Both the position numbers and the translations under genes were made by a program. From Galbitalea soli (GTDB taxonomy: Bacteria > Actinomycetota > Actinomycetes > Actinomycetales > Microbacteriaceae): a stretch of 64,000 bases of DNA. The notes beneath the pieces are model-generated. The model saw only the letters and a list, made by a program, of their open reading frames with translations. It ran no database searches and had not been told where the DNA came from. The first letter of the stretch is position 1. The number at the start of each line of letters is the position of its first letter. The stretch is from contig NZ_JAAGWZ010000002.1 in assembly GCF_010686725.1 (NCBI RefSeq), forward strand, positions 682,001 to 746,000. The letters are read 5' to 3'. Positions 57,107-63,223 of the stretch are shown in pieces.

Positions 57107-58536
57107 CTCTCCACCCTACCCGCCAGCTGCGCGATGTCCGGGCCGCGGAAGCTCACATTCTGGGTGAGGGTGAGGCTCGCCGAGTCACCGTCGACCACGA
57201 TGTCGAGCGTCTGCAGGAACGGGGTCTCGACGAGGATCATCTGCCCGCGCCAGTGCGTGGGCGACAGCCACGCGGCGGCCGACTGGATGCGCACGCTCGC
57301 CAGTTCCGGAATGTCACGAACGGCGCCGTGCAGGGTCGTGGAGCCGGGCATCCAGACCCCCTCGCCGAAGGCCATCGTGCGGGTGCCGAAGCGCCCGTCG
57401 AAGCGGATGTGGTCGGCGTCGATCGTCACGTGCCGCACCTCCCACTCGTTCGGCTCGACCTCGACGCGCAGGGTCGCGGGTTCCGCGGGCGGCGGAGCGG
57501 GGATCGAGAGAGTCGAGAGCAGCGCGGTCAACTCGGCTGCGGTGCGGGTCGCGTCCGGGTCAGCGCCCTCGAAGGCCGGCAGCAGCGTCGACCAGGCGAC
57601 CGCGAGCGCGGCCTGCATGTCTTCGTAGCCGCCAGTCAGCACGAGCACCGCGTCCTGCTCGGGCAGGACGACGCAGAACTGGCCGAAGGCGCCGTCCGCG
57701 CGGTAGGCGCCGTGGCGGCACTGCCAGAACTGGTAGCCGTAGCCCATCGACCAGTCGCTCTCGGTCGCACCGCCCGCGGGTGCGTTCGACACCACGGCCG
57801 AGGTCGCCGTCTCGATCCACTCGCGGGGGACCAGCTGACGGCCGTTCCACTCTCCGCGCTGCAGCAGGAACTGCCCGAAGCGAGCGAGGTCCTCCGTGGT
57901 GATGCTGAGACCCCACCCGCCGGTGTCGATTCCCTGCGGACTCTGCTGCCACTGGGCGCCGGCGATGCCGAGCGGCTCGAGCAGACGCGGGGTCAGGTAG
58001 TCGAGCATCCGCTCGCCCGTCACACGTTGCACGATCGCCGCGAGGAGGTAGCTCGCACCGCTGTTGTAGACGAACCGCGTGCCGGGCTCGTGCTCGACCG
58101 GGTGGTCGAGGATCGCCGCAGCCCAGCTGCGGTCACCCAGCCGCCAGACGGGCGGGAGGGACTCGGTGGCGTGGCCGGCCGTCATCGTGAGCAGGTCGCG
58201 GACGCGCATCGCGGCAAGGTGGGGGGAGGGCGCGGCCGGCGCATCGTCTCGAAGGAGTTCGATGACGCGGTCATCCACCGAGAGGCGCCCCTCGACGATG
58301 GCGAGGCCGACGGCCATGGCGGTGAAGCTCTTGCTCACCGAGAACATCATGTGGGGGAGGGTGGCGGCGTAGGGAGCCCACCAGCCTTCGGCGATCACGG
58401 TGCCGTGGCGCATCACCATGACGCTGTGCGGGTGCGCGACGGCCGCATCGAGGGCGGTGACGAACTCGGCGAGACCCCGGGCGGAGACGCCCTGGGAGTC
58501 GGGGGTGGATCGGGGGAGCGGAGTGGGAGAGTTCAC
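57103..58536 (-). CDS. Serine beta-lactamase-like hydrolase
   Basis: 477 residues. The penicillin-binding/beta-lactamase class C fold is shown by MMFSVSKSFTAMAVGLAI (S-x-x-K, residues about 80-84), VYNSGASYLLA (Y-x-N), and a later VLVLTGG. A C-terminal extension of about 130 residues (EVEPNEWEVRHVTIDADHI) forms a beta-rich second domain. No export signal is evident, so it is probably a cytoplasmic esterase or peptidase and not a resistance enzyme. Start at GTG 58536; GTG 58539 is equally possible. Followed by the small membrane gene. Confidence 0.87.
   Translation of the reverse strand: MNSPTPLPRSTPDSQGVSARGLAEFVTALDAAVAHPHSVMVMRHGTVIAEGWWAPYAATLPHMMFSVSKSFTAMAVGLAIVEGRLSVDDRVIELLRDDAPAAPSPHLAAMRVRDLLTMTAGHATESLPPVWRLGDRSWAAAILDHPVEHEPGTRFVYNSGASYLLAAIVQRVTGERMLDYLTPRLLEPLGIAGAQWQQSPQGIDTGGWGLSITTEDLARFGQFLLQRGEWNGRQLVPREWIETATSAVVSNAPAGGATESDWSMGYGYQFWQCRHGAYRADGAFGQFCVVLPEQDAVLVLTGGYEDMQAALAVAWSTLLPAFEGADPDATRTAAELTALLSTLSIPAPPPAEPATLRVEVEPNEWEVRHVTIDADHIRFDGRFGTRTMAFGEGVWMPGSTTLHGAVRDIPELASVRIQSAAAWLSPTHWRGQMILVETPFLQTLDIVVDGDSASLTLTQNVSFRGPDIAQLAGRVER
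57113..57118 (-). promoter_or_regulatory. Possible internal leaderless -10 box, TAGGGT
   Basis: On the minus strand TAGGGT lies 6 bases before the ATG of the membrane protein, inside the last codons of the hydrolase gene. It may give the membrane gene a second promoter, or be chance in coding DNA. Confidence 0.35.
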
Positions 58537-58558
58537 CACTCCAGCAAACCACGGGAGC

Positions 58559-58672
58559 GATCGATCACGCGCCGGCATCCTTCCCGGCCGAGTGCTGCTC
58601 GCCCGGAGAGGCGAGCAGCACCTCCTCGACGTCGTTCGCGTCGCGGTGCAGGAGGATGCCGGCGCTGCGGAT
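58559..58672 (-). pseudogene. Relic of a NUDIX hydrolase N-terminus
   Basis: Immediately after hsp20 on the minus strand, one frame has almost exclusively G or C third bases and reads IRSAGILLHRDANDVEEVLL, then ASPGEQHSAGKDAGA, stop, SI. This aligns with the start of common NUDIX proteins (RSAGLLLYR, VEVLL-x-x-PGG, A-x-KD-x-GAWSIPKGE). The Trp codon of GAW is now TGA, and the sequence after SI does not continue into a NUDIX box. It has no good start codon, and I read it as a truncated dead fragment. Confidence 0.6.
58592..58621. repeat. Perfect 12-bp inverted repeat inside the NUDIX relic
   Basis: GTGCTGCTCGCC (58592-58603) pairs exactly with 58610-58621 around a 6-base loop. It might act as a terminator-like hairpin after hsp20, but no T run follows on the minus strand. 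Confidence 0.8.
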
Positions 58673-59091
58673 CAGGACTGGACCTGGACCCGCGGGGCGG
58701 TGATGGTGGAGCCGCTCGTGATCTCGATCTTGCGCGGCTTCGCCTTCTCGGCGACCGGGATGGTCACCGTGAGGACGCCCGCGTCGTATGTCGCGGTGAT
58801 GTTGTCGCGGTCGACCCCGTTGCCGAGGGTCAGCTGGCGCAGGAAGGATCCGGCGTTGCGCTCGCGGGCGAGCCACTTGACGCCCTCGTGCGTGCCGGCG
58901 GTGCGCTCGGCGCGGATGGTGAGCAACTGCCCGTCGAGGTCGACGTCGACCGAGCCCGGGTCGATCCCCGGCAGATCGGCGCTGAGCACGTAGTGGTCTC
59001 CGTCACGGAACAGGTCGATCGGCATGCGCCGCGGACCCTGGTTGCCGACGACGCGGTCCAGTTCACGGAATGGGTCGAACATCATGGCCAT
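58672..59091 (-). CDS. Hsp20/alpha-crystallin small heat-shock protein
   Basis: 139 residues; an ATP-independent holdase. N-terminal MMFDPFRELDRVVGN, then the alpha-crystallin domain (MPIDLFRDGDHYVLSADLPG, the VDVDLDGQLLTIRAERT strand pair, and the consensus ATYDAGVLTVTIPVAE), with a short tail. AAGGAG lies 9 bases before the ATG. Upstream are both a HAIR element (HspR) and a CIRCE element (HrcA), so expression should be heat-inducible under two repressors. Confidence 0.95.
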   Translation of the reverse strand: MAMMFDPFRELDRVVGNQGPRRMPIDLFRDGDHYVLSADLPGIDPGSVDVDLDGQLLTIRAERTAGTHEGVKWLARERNAGSFLRQLTLGNGVDRDNITATYDAGVLTVTIPVAEKAKPRKIEITSGSTITAPRVQVQS

Positions 59092-59152
59092 TTACATCAA
59101 CTCCTTCACGTCGGGCCGCCTCCTCGGCGGCTCACACGGTCATGGTCTCAAA

Positions 59153-59173
59153 GTTGAGTCGGAGTGACTCAAG
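59153..59173. promoter_or_regulatory. HAIR element (HspR operator)
   Basis: On the minus strand it reads CTTGAGT-N7-ACTCAAC; the consensus is CTTGAGT-N7-ACTCAAG, one mismatch. It lies 62-82 bp upstream of hsp20. A further half-like CTCAAG follows at 59178-59182. Confidence 0.85.
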
Positions 59174-59183
59174 TAGCTCAAGA

Positions 59184-59210
59184 TTAGCACTCTGCACACG
59201 CGAGTGCCAA
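59184..59210. promoter_or_regulatory. CIRCE element (HrcA operator)
   Basis: TTAGCACTC-N9-GAGTGCCAA, one mismatch from the consensus TTAGCACTC-N9-GAGTGCTAA. It sits 93-119 bp upstream of hsp20, next to the HAIR element. Confidence 0.88.
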
Positions 59211-59246
59211 GTGTGCCGACACCGGTTCTCGCAGGGCGAACGGTGC

Positions 59247-59561
59247 TCAGTGCGCGACGCGACCCACGCGGACGTGCACCTCGGCGATCGGATGACCGCC
59301 CACGGCAGCACGGATCGCGTCAGAGACCCGGCGCGCGGTGAGGGGCGCCTGCCGGTCATCCGACACCCCCACGGACGCGAGGATGCGCAGGCCCTCCGAA
59401 TCCTCGACCACCCGCACGAGCGCGATGCGCTCGGGCCCGCTCGCGAGACTGCGCACCGACCGCACGATCGTCGGGTCGGCCGAGAACACCGCCTCGACCC
59501 CCTCGACCTCGCCCACGACCTCGTCGAGGCGGAGAGCCAGTTCGTCGTGATCGGCGCTCAT
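59247..59561 (-). CDS. Asp23-like small protein (third gene of the sigma operon)
   Basis: 104 residues, cytoplasmic. The C-terminal part (LTARRVSDAIRAAVGGHPIA, then EVHVRVGRVAH) follows the Asp23/Gls24 end pattern of a helix followed by an E-x-x-V-x-V-x-x-V-H strand, though the N-terminal half (ELALRLDEVVGEVEGVEAVF) is diverged. Start ATG 59561 overlaps the preceding gene's stop as ATGA. Part of the operon sigma - Asp23-like - this gene. Confidence 0.72.
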   Translation of the reverse strand: MSADHDELALRLDEVVGEVEGVEAVFSADPTIVRSVRSLASGPERIALVRVVEDSEGLRILASVGVSDDRQAPLTARRVSDAIRAAVGGHPIAEVHVRVGRVAH

Positions 59562-60211
59562 CGCTGCTCCTCCTCGTCGCGTGGGGCTGGGCCCGTGGTC
59601 GTCCCGTCGCCCGTGACGGCGCCAGGCGCGGGCTCGTCCGAGGGGAGCAGGTGCACGTCGGCGACCGTGACGTCGATGGCGCCCACCGCGAGCTCCGTGT
59701 GCTTCAGCAGTTCGGAGCGGACGCGCTCGCGGACGGCCTCGGCGAGCTCGCGGGCCGAGCGGCGCGGCACGATGCTGATAGTGACCGCCACCGCGACCTC
59801 CGCTCCCGGCTGTGTGACGTCGCCGTCGATCGCGACCGTGCCCACGAGGACGCCGTCGACCGAGTCGCCGGCAGCGCGCACGAGCTCGCGGACCGCGCCC
59901 TCCGTGATGGTCAGCCGCGTGGTGGGATCGGAGCTGCTGAACGGGATGTCGCGGCCCGCGCGCACCTCGCGCCCGACCGCGGAGAGCAGCCCCGCGAGCC
60001 ACCCCTCGTCGATCGTGGGGTTCTCCGCCGCGTCGCGCGAGACGAGCTCGCGCGAGAGGCCCGCCACGCGGGACAGCGTCGCGAGCATCGCCTGGCACTC
60101 GGCGTTGTCGTCGATCGCCGGAATCGCCGGGCTCATTCCGCGGTCGAGGTAGTCACTGAGTTCGTCCAGGGTGTACCCGGAGCCGCCGATGTCGGCACTG
60201 CGCTCGGTCAT
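59558..60211 (-). CDS. Asp23/Gls24-family protein with extended N-terminus
   Basis: 217 residues. The first 60 residues (DELSDYLDRGMSPAIPAIDD, then ECQAMLATLSRVAG) are helical and could contact the sigma factor, as anti-sigma helices do; that is inference. Residues 95-195 are Asp23-like: RLTITEGAVRELVRAAGDSV, AVAVTISIVPRRSARELAEA and AIDVTVADVHLLP. The tail is Pro/Gly/Glu-rich. ATG 60211 overlaps the sigma stop (ATGA). Confidence 0.8.
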   Translation of the reverse strand: MTERSADIGGSGYTLDELSDYLDRGMSPAIPAIDDNAECQAMLATLSRVAGLSRELVSRDAAENPTIDEGWLAGLLSAVGREVRAGRDIPFSSSDPTTRLTITEGAVRELVRAAGDSVDGVLVGTVAIDGDVTQPGAEVAVAVTISIVPRRSARELAEAVRERVRSELLKHTELAVGAIDVTVADVHLLPSDEPAPGAVTGDGTTTGPAPRDEEEQR

Positions 60212-60756
60212 CGCCACTCCTCCATCTCCCTGATCACCGTGACTCTCGCTCGGGCCAGTCTGCCCCTCACCACGGCGACCGTCAGCCCCAATTCCTCAGC
60301 GATCTCCTCGTAGGAGTACCCGCCGACCTCCTTGAGCAGCCAGCACTGGCGCTGGCCCTCCGGGAGGCTCGCGAGAACCCGGGCCAGCGCGTCGAGCCGA
60401 GACTGCGCCACGGCCCGCTCCTCGGGGGAGTTCGAGTCGTCGGAATCCGGCAGCTCCTCGTCGAGCTCGTCCGACGGTCGCCGGGCCCGGATGCGGTCCG
60501 TGGCCTTGCGCGACACGATGCTGAGCAGCCAGGAGCGCACCTTGCTCCGGTCGGCGAGCCCCGGAAGGGCGCGCCAGGCGGAGATGAGGGCCTCCTGCAC
60601 CGCGTCGTCCGCGTCGGCGGAGGAGCCGGTCAACCGGATGGCGAAGGCGCGCAGGTAGGGACCGTGGCGTCGGGCGAGAACGGCGAAAGCCGCCGTGTCG
60701 CCGTCCGCGGCACGGCCCGCGAGGAGCTCGTCGGAGGCGGTGCCGAGGGTGGTCAT
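60208..60756 (-). CDS. ECF-type RNA polymerase sigma factor
   Basis: 182 residues. Region 2 (FAIRLTGSSADADDAVQEAL, then ISAWR) and region 4 (LPEGQRQCWLLKEVGGYSYE, then EIAEELGLTVAVVRGRLARA) are complete, with a charged linker (DELDEELPDSDDSNSPEE). It has no classical adjacent anti-sigma membrane gene; the next genes are Asp23-like. It is divergent from an Asp23/AmaP-like operon, which is its likely target. An 8-base A/T tract lies 22-29 bases upstream of the ATG. Confidence 0.93.
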   Translation of the reverse strand: MTTLGTASDELLAGRAADGDTAAFAVLARRHGPYLRAFAIRLTGSSADADDAVQEALISAWRALPGLADRSKVRSWLLSIVSRKATDRIRARRPSDELDEELPDSDDSNSPEERAVAQSRLDALARVLASLPEGQRQCWLLKEVGGYSYEEIAEELGLTVAVVRGRLARARVTVIREMEEWR

Positions 60757-60832
60757 CCGGCCCCTCGCGAAGAATCAGAAAAAAAAGTTGGACGACGACC
60801 GTGACGAAGTGGGCGGTCGCAGCGTCTCATCC

Positions 60833-60850
60833 CTGACAACGATACGTCAG
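60833..60850. promoter_or_regulatory. CTGAC-N8-GTCAG inverted repeat between sigma gene and Asp23 operon
   Basis: A 5-bp perfect inverted repeat (60833-60837 and 60846-60850) in the 127-bp divergent region, 34 bp before the asp23 ATG. It may be a regulator site or part of the ECF promoter. The A8 tract at 60779-60786 is the only such tract nearby. Confidence 0.35.
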
Positions 60851-60883
60851 GTGCCCACCGGCACCGCTACGAAAGGACACACC

Positions 60884-61300
60884 ATGGTTGACACGATCAC
60901 CGCACAGTCAGCGACGCCCACGACGGCGTCCACGGGCAAGACCACGATCGCGGACTCGGTCGTCGCGAAGGTGGCGGGGATCGCCGCCCGCGAGGTGCCC
61001 GGCGTGTTCGCCCTCGGTGGCGGAACCGCCCGCGCGATCGGCGCGATCCGCGACGCCATCGGCAGCACCGACCTCACCCAGGGCGTGAAGGTCGAGGTCG
61101 GCGAGACCCAGGTCGCCGCCGACGTCACCATCGTCGTCGAGTACCCGATGCCGCTGCACGACGTGGCCGCCGAGGTGCGCTCCGCCGTCTCCGACGCCAT
61201 CGTGCGGCTGATCGGCATGGAGGTCGCCGAGATCAACGTCACGGTGAGCGACGTGCACATCGCGTCGGAGGACGAGCAGGAAGAGTCGCGCGTCTCATGA
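60884..61300 (+). CDS. Asp23/Gls24 family envelope-stress protein
   Basis: 138 residues, the most typical Asp23 of the cluster: TTIADSVVAKVAGIAAREVP (residues about 19-38), GVFALGGGTARAIGAIRDAI, VKVEVGETQVAADVTIVVEY and the closing VRSAVSDAIVRLIGMEVAEI with NVTVSDVHI. In Staphylococcus, Asp23 coats the inner membrane through the anchor AmaP; an AmaP-like gene is in this operon. ATG with GAAAGGA 7 bases upstream. Overlaps the next gene by ATGA. Confidence 0.92.
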   Translation: MVDTITAQSATPTTASTGKTTIADSVVAKVAGIAAREVPGVFALGGGTARAIGAIRDAIGSTDLTQGVKVEVGETQVAADVTIVVEYPMPLHDVAAEVRSAVSDAIVRLIGMEVAEINVTVSDVHIASEDEQEESRVS

Positions 61301-61485
61301 GCGGCACGCTGATCGGGGCGATCGCGGGCGTCGTGCTCGCGATCGTCGCCCTCGCCTTCGGCTTCTGGGGCTTCCTGCTCGCGGTCGTGCTCGGCGCCAT
61401 CGGCGCCGTGATCGGCGCGAGCGTGACCGGCCGGCTCGATCTGGCGGCCGTCCTCGACGCCGTCCGCGGAAGGCGGAGCGCCTGA
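61297..61485 (+). CDS. Small two-helix membrane protein (DUF2273-like)
   Basis: 62 residues, nearly all hydrophobic: one long glycine-rich segment (residues 5-46) that can form a helical hairpin, then a short basic tail (VLDAVRGRRSA). Small DUF2273-type proteins accompany Asp23 and AmaP in Firmicutes, and the size and position agree. Start ATG 61297 within the asp23 stop; its own stop overlaps the next ATG by one base. Confidence 0.8.
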   Translation: MSGTLIGAIAGVVLAIVALAFGFWGFLLAVVLGAIGAVIGASVTGRLDLAAVLDAVRGRRSA

Positions 61486-61847
61486 TGGCGATCAGTGTCC
61501 CGCGCCCCACGACGGCGCCCCGCGTGGCCGGCCGGATCGACGTGACCCGGCGCGCTCTCGAGCGCGCGGTGTCGGCGGTCGCGGCCGAGCAGCTGGGCGT
61601 CCCGCCGCGGCAGGTGGCGGTGACGCTCAGCGACCTCCGCGGCTCCCTCGCGATCGAATTCACGGCTCCCCTCGCCACGCCCCCGCTTCGCGAGGCGGCC
61701 GAGCGAGGGGTCCGGGTGATCGCTCGCGGTCAGGATGCCCGTGCCGCCGTCGCGCGCGCGGTCCCGGCCCTCACCGGCCGCGCGGTCGCCCGCGTCGACC
61801 TGCGTTTCCGTTCCGCCACACCGATCTCCACGGGAAGGGTGTCATGA
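61485..61847 (+). CDS. Diverged Asp23-like protein
   Basis: 120 residues, cytoplasmic. It reads like a diverged Asp23 module: IDVTRRALERAVSAVAAEQL at the start, VAVTLSDLRGSLAIEFTAPL in the middle, and the end VARAVPALTGRAVARVDLRF in the position of the Asp23 C-terminal strand. No confident family match. Coupled on both sides by overlaps, so it probably works with its neighbours. Confidence 0.7.
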   Translation: MAISVPRPTTAPRVAGRIDVTRRALERAVSAVAAEQLGVPPRQVAVTLSDLRGSLAIEFTAPLATPPLREAAERGVRVIARGQDARAAVARAVPALTGRAVARVDLRFRSATPISTGRVS

Positions 61848-62410
61848 CCGAGCCTCGTCTCTACCGTCGGATCCGCCGCCGCGAGCTGCACCGGTCCCGC
61901 TCGGGCGCGACCGTCGTCACGCTCGTCGTCGTCGCACTGCTCGCCGCCCTGATCGGCACCGAGTGCGCTCTCGCGGCACTCGGCCGGCCACCGCTGCTCA
62001 TCGCACCGGGTCGACTGCTGGGCCTCGCCGTCTCCGGCTCGGCGATCACCGAGACGGCGGGAGCGGTCGTGGCGCTGCTCGGGGCCGTCGCTCTCCTGCT
62101 GGCGCTGCTGCCGGGTCGCCGCTCACGCCACTCGCTCGCGCACGATCGGCTCGCGGTCGTCGTGGACGACGCTGTGATCGCGGGTGCCCTCCTCCGGGAT
62201 GCCCGGCGCAGTGCAGCCCTCGCCCCCGACCGGGTCGCCGCCTCGGTGTCACGCCGCCGCGCGAGCGTGCGGCTGACGCCCACGAGCGGAATCCCCATCG
62301 ACGTCGCGGCGGTCAGGGAGAGCGCCGATAGCCTGCTGGCCGAGCTCGGCGCAAGCCCCTCCGTGCGCGCCGTCGTCGACATAGCCTCGAAGGGAGAGGT
62401 CGGATCATGA
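61844..62410 (+). CDS. DUF6286-like membrane protein
   Basis: 188 residues. A basic N-terminus (YRRIRRRELHRSRSG), membrane helix 1 (about residues 23-45), a short extracytoplasmic loop, helix 2 (about 69-90), then a cytoplasmic domain (LAHDRLAVVVDDAVIAGALL, with SVRLTPTSGIPIDVAAVRES). This topology, two helices plus a cytoplasmic Asp23-facing domain, parallels AmaP. Function inferred from context only. GTGA/ATGA overlaps on both ends. Confidence 0.75.
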   Translation: MTEPRLYRRIRRRELHRSRSGATVVTLVVVALLAALIGTECALAALGRPPLLIAPGRLLGLAVSGSAITETAGAVVALLGAVALLLALLPGRRSRHSLAHDRLAVVVDDAVIAGALLRDARRSAALAPDRVAASVSRRRASVRLTPTSGIPIDVAAVRESADSLLAELGASPSVRAVVDIASKGEVGS

Positions 62411-62955
62411 CGCGAAGCAATCGAGTGGTCAATCGGATCATCCTGTTCGTCGTCGGGCTCACGGCGCTCGCGGGCGGCGCGGTGCTCCTGCTCCCGCTGC
62501 TGGGCCGCGCGGCACCGCTGCGGCTGCCGGCGCCCGACACCCTGGCACCCGCGACGCTCGCGATCGTGAGCGTCGCCACCGCGATCGTCGTTGTGCTCTC
62601 GGTGGCGTGGATCGTCACGCGGGGGCGCGGCCGCACCTCGCAGCTGCTGGTCGTGCCCGGTGAGGCGGGGGTGCTGACCCTCGACTCGCGGGTCGCCGCG
62701 GATCTCGTGGCCGACGCGCTCGCCCACAACGCCGACGTGGTCTCGGTGGGATCGGCCGGGTTCCGGATGCGCGGCCGCACCGTGCTCTCACTCCGCGTCG
62801 TCGCACGCCGCGCCGCCGATCTGTCGTCGCTCGTCGCGGCGGTGAGCGAGGCCATCGGGGCGCTCGACGCGATCCTCGACACACGACTGCCGGTGCTGCT
62901 GCAGGTGGTACCGGGCGTGCGCGTGATCCGCGCACGGGAGAATCGCGCCCGCTGA
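62407..62955 (+). CDS. AmaP-like membrane anchor protein
   Basis: 182 residues. Two membrane helices (about residues 11-31 and 48-69) and a cytoplasmic C-terminal domain (LTLDSRVAADLVADALAHNA, VVSVGSAGFRMRGRTVLSLR, then LDTRLPVLLQVVPGVRVIRA). This matches the plan of the alkaline-shock membrane anchor AmaP, which holds Asp23 at the membrane in Staphylococcus. It is the last gene of the overlapping five-gene operon. Confidence 0.78.
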   Translation: MTRSNRVVNRIILFVVGLTALAGGAVLLLPLLGRAAPLRLPAPDTLAPATLAIVSVATAIVVVLSVAWIVTRGRGRTSQLLVVPGEAGVLTLDSRVAADLVADALAHNADVVSVGSAGFRMRGRTVLSLRVVARRAADLSSLVAAVSEAIGALDAILDTRLPVLLQVVPGVRVIRARENRAR

Positions 62956-63013
62956 CCGGCGGACGCGAACGAGGTCGCCCCACCCGGGCGGCATGTCACG
63001 AAAGGAGCTCACC

Positions 63014-63193
63014 ATGAGCGAGAACGAAGCGAAGAACGCCGCGCAGAAGCTGGTCGGCGCGGGCAAGGAGGCCGTCGGCAAGGTCACCGGCAACGACCGC
63101 CTCGTCGCCGAGGGAAAGGCCGATCAGGCCAAGGCCTCGGTGAAGCAGGCCGGTGAGGACATCAAGGACGTCTTCACGCGCGACGAGAAGTAG
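63014..63193 (+). CDS. CsbD-family stress protein
   Basis: 59 residues, hydrophilic and lysine-rich, with the CsbD pattern AQKLVGAGKEAVGKVTGNDR followed by LVAEGKADQAKASVKQAG. CsbD proteins rise in general stress and are sigma-B controlled in Bacillus; their activity is unknown. ATG 63014 with AAAGGAG 7-13 bases upstream; an upstream ATG at 62993 lacks a ribosome site. It lies 58 bp after the AmaP-like gene, so it may join that stress operon. Confidence 0.9.
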   Translation: MSENEAKNAAQKLVGAGKEAVGKVTGNDRLVAEGKADQAKASVKQAGEDIKDVFTRDEK

Positions 63194-63223
63194 ACCGCGA
63201 GCGGGGGCGCCCCGCGCCGGGGA

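Noticed and set aside
57103-58536. Beta-lactamase resistance gene
   Set aside because: It has S-x-x-K and Y-x-N but no export signal and a C-terminal domain typical of esterase-like relatives, so resistance cannot be claimed.
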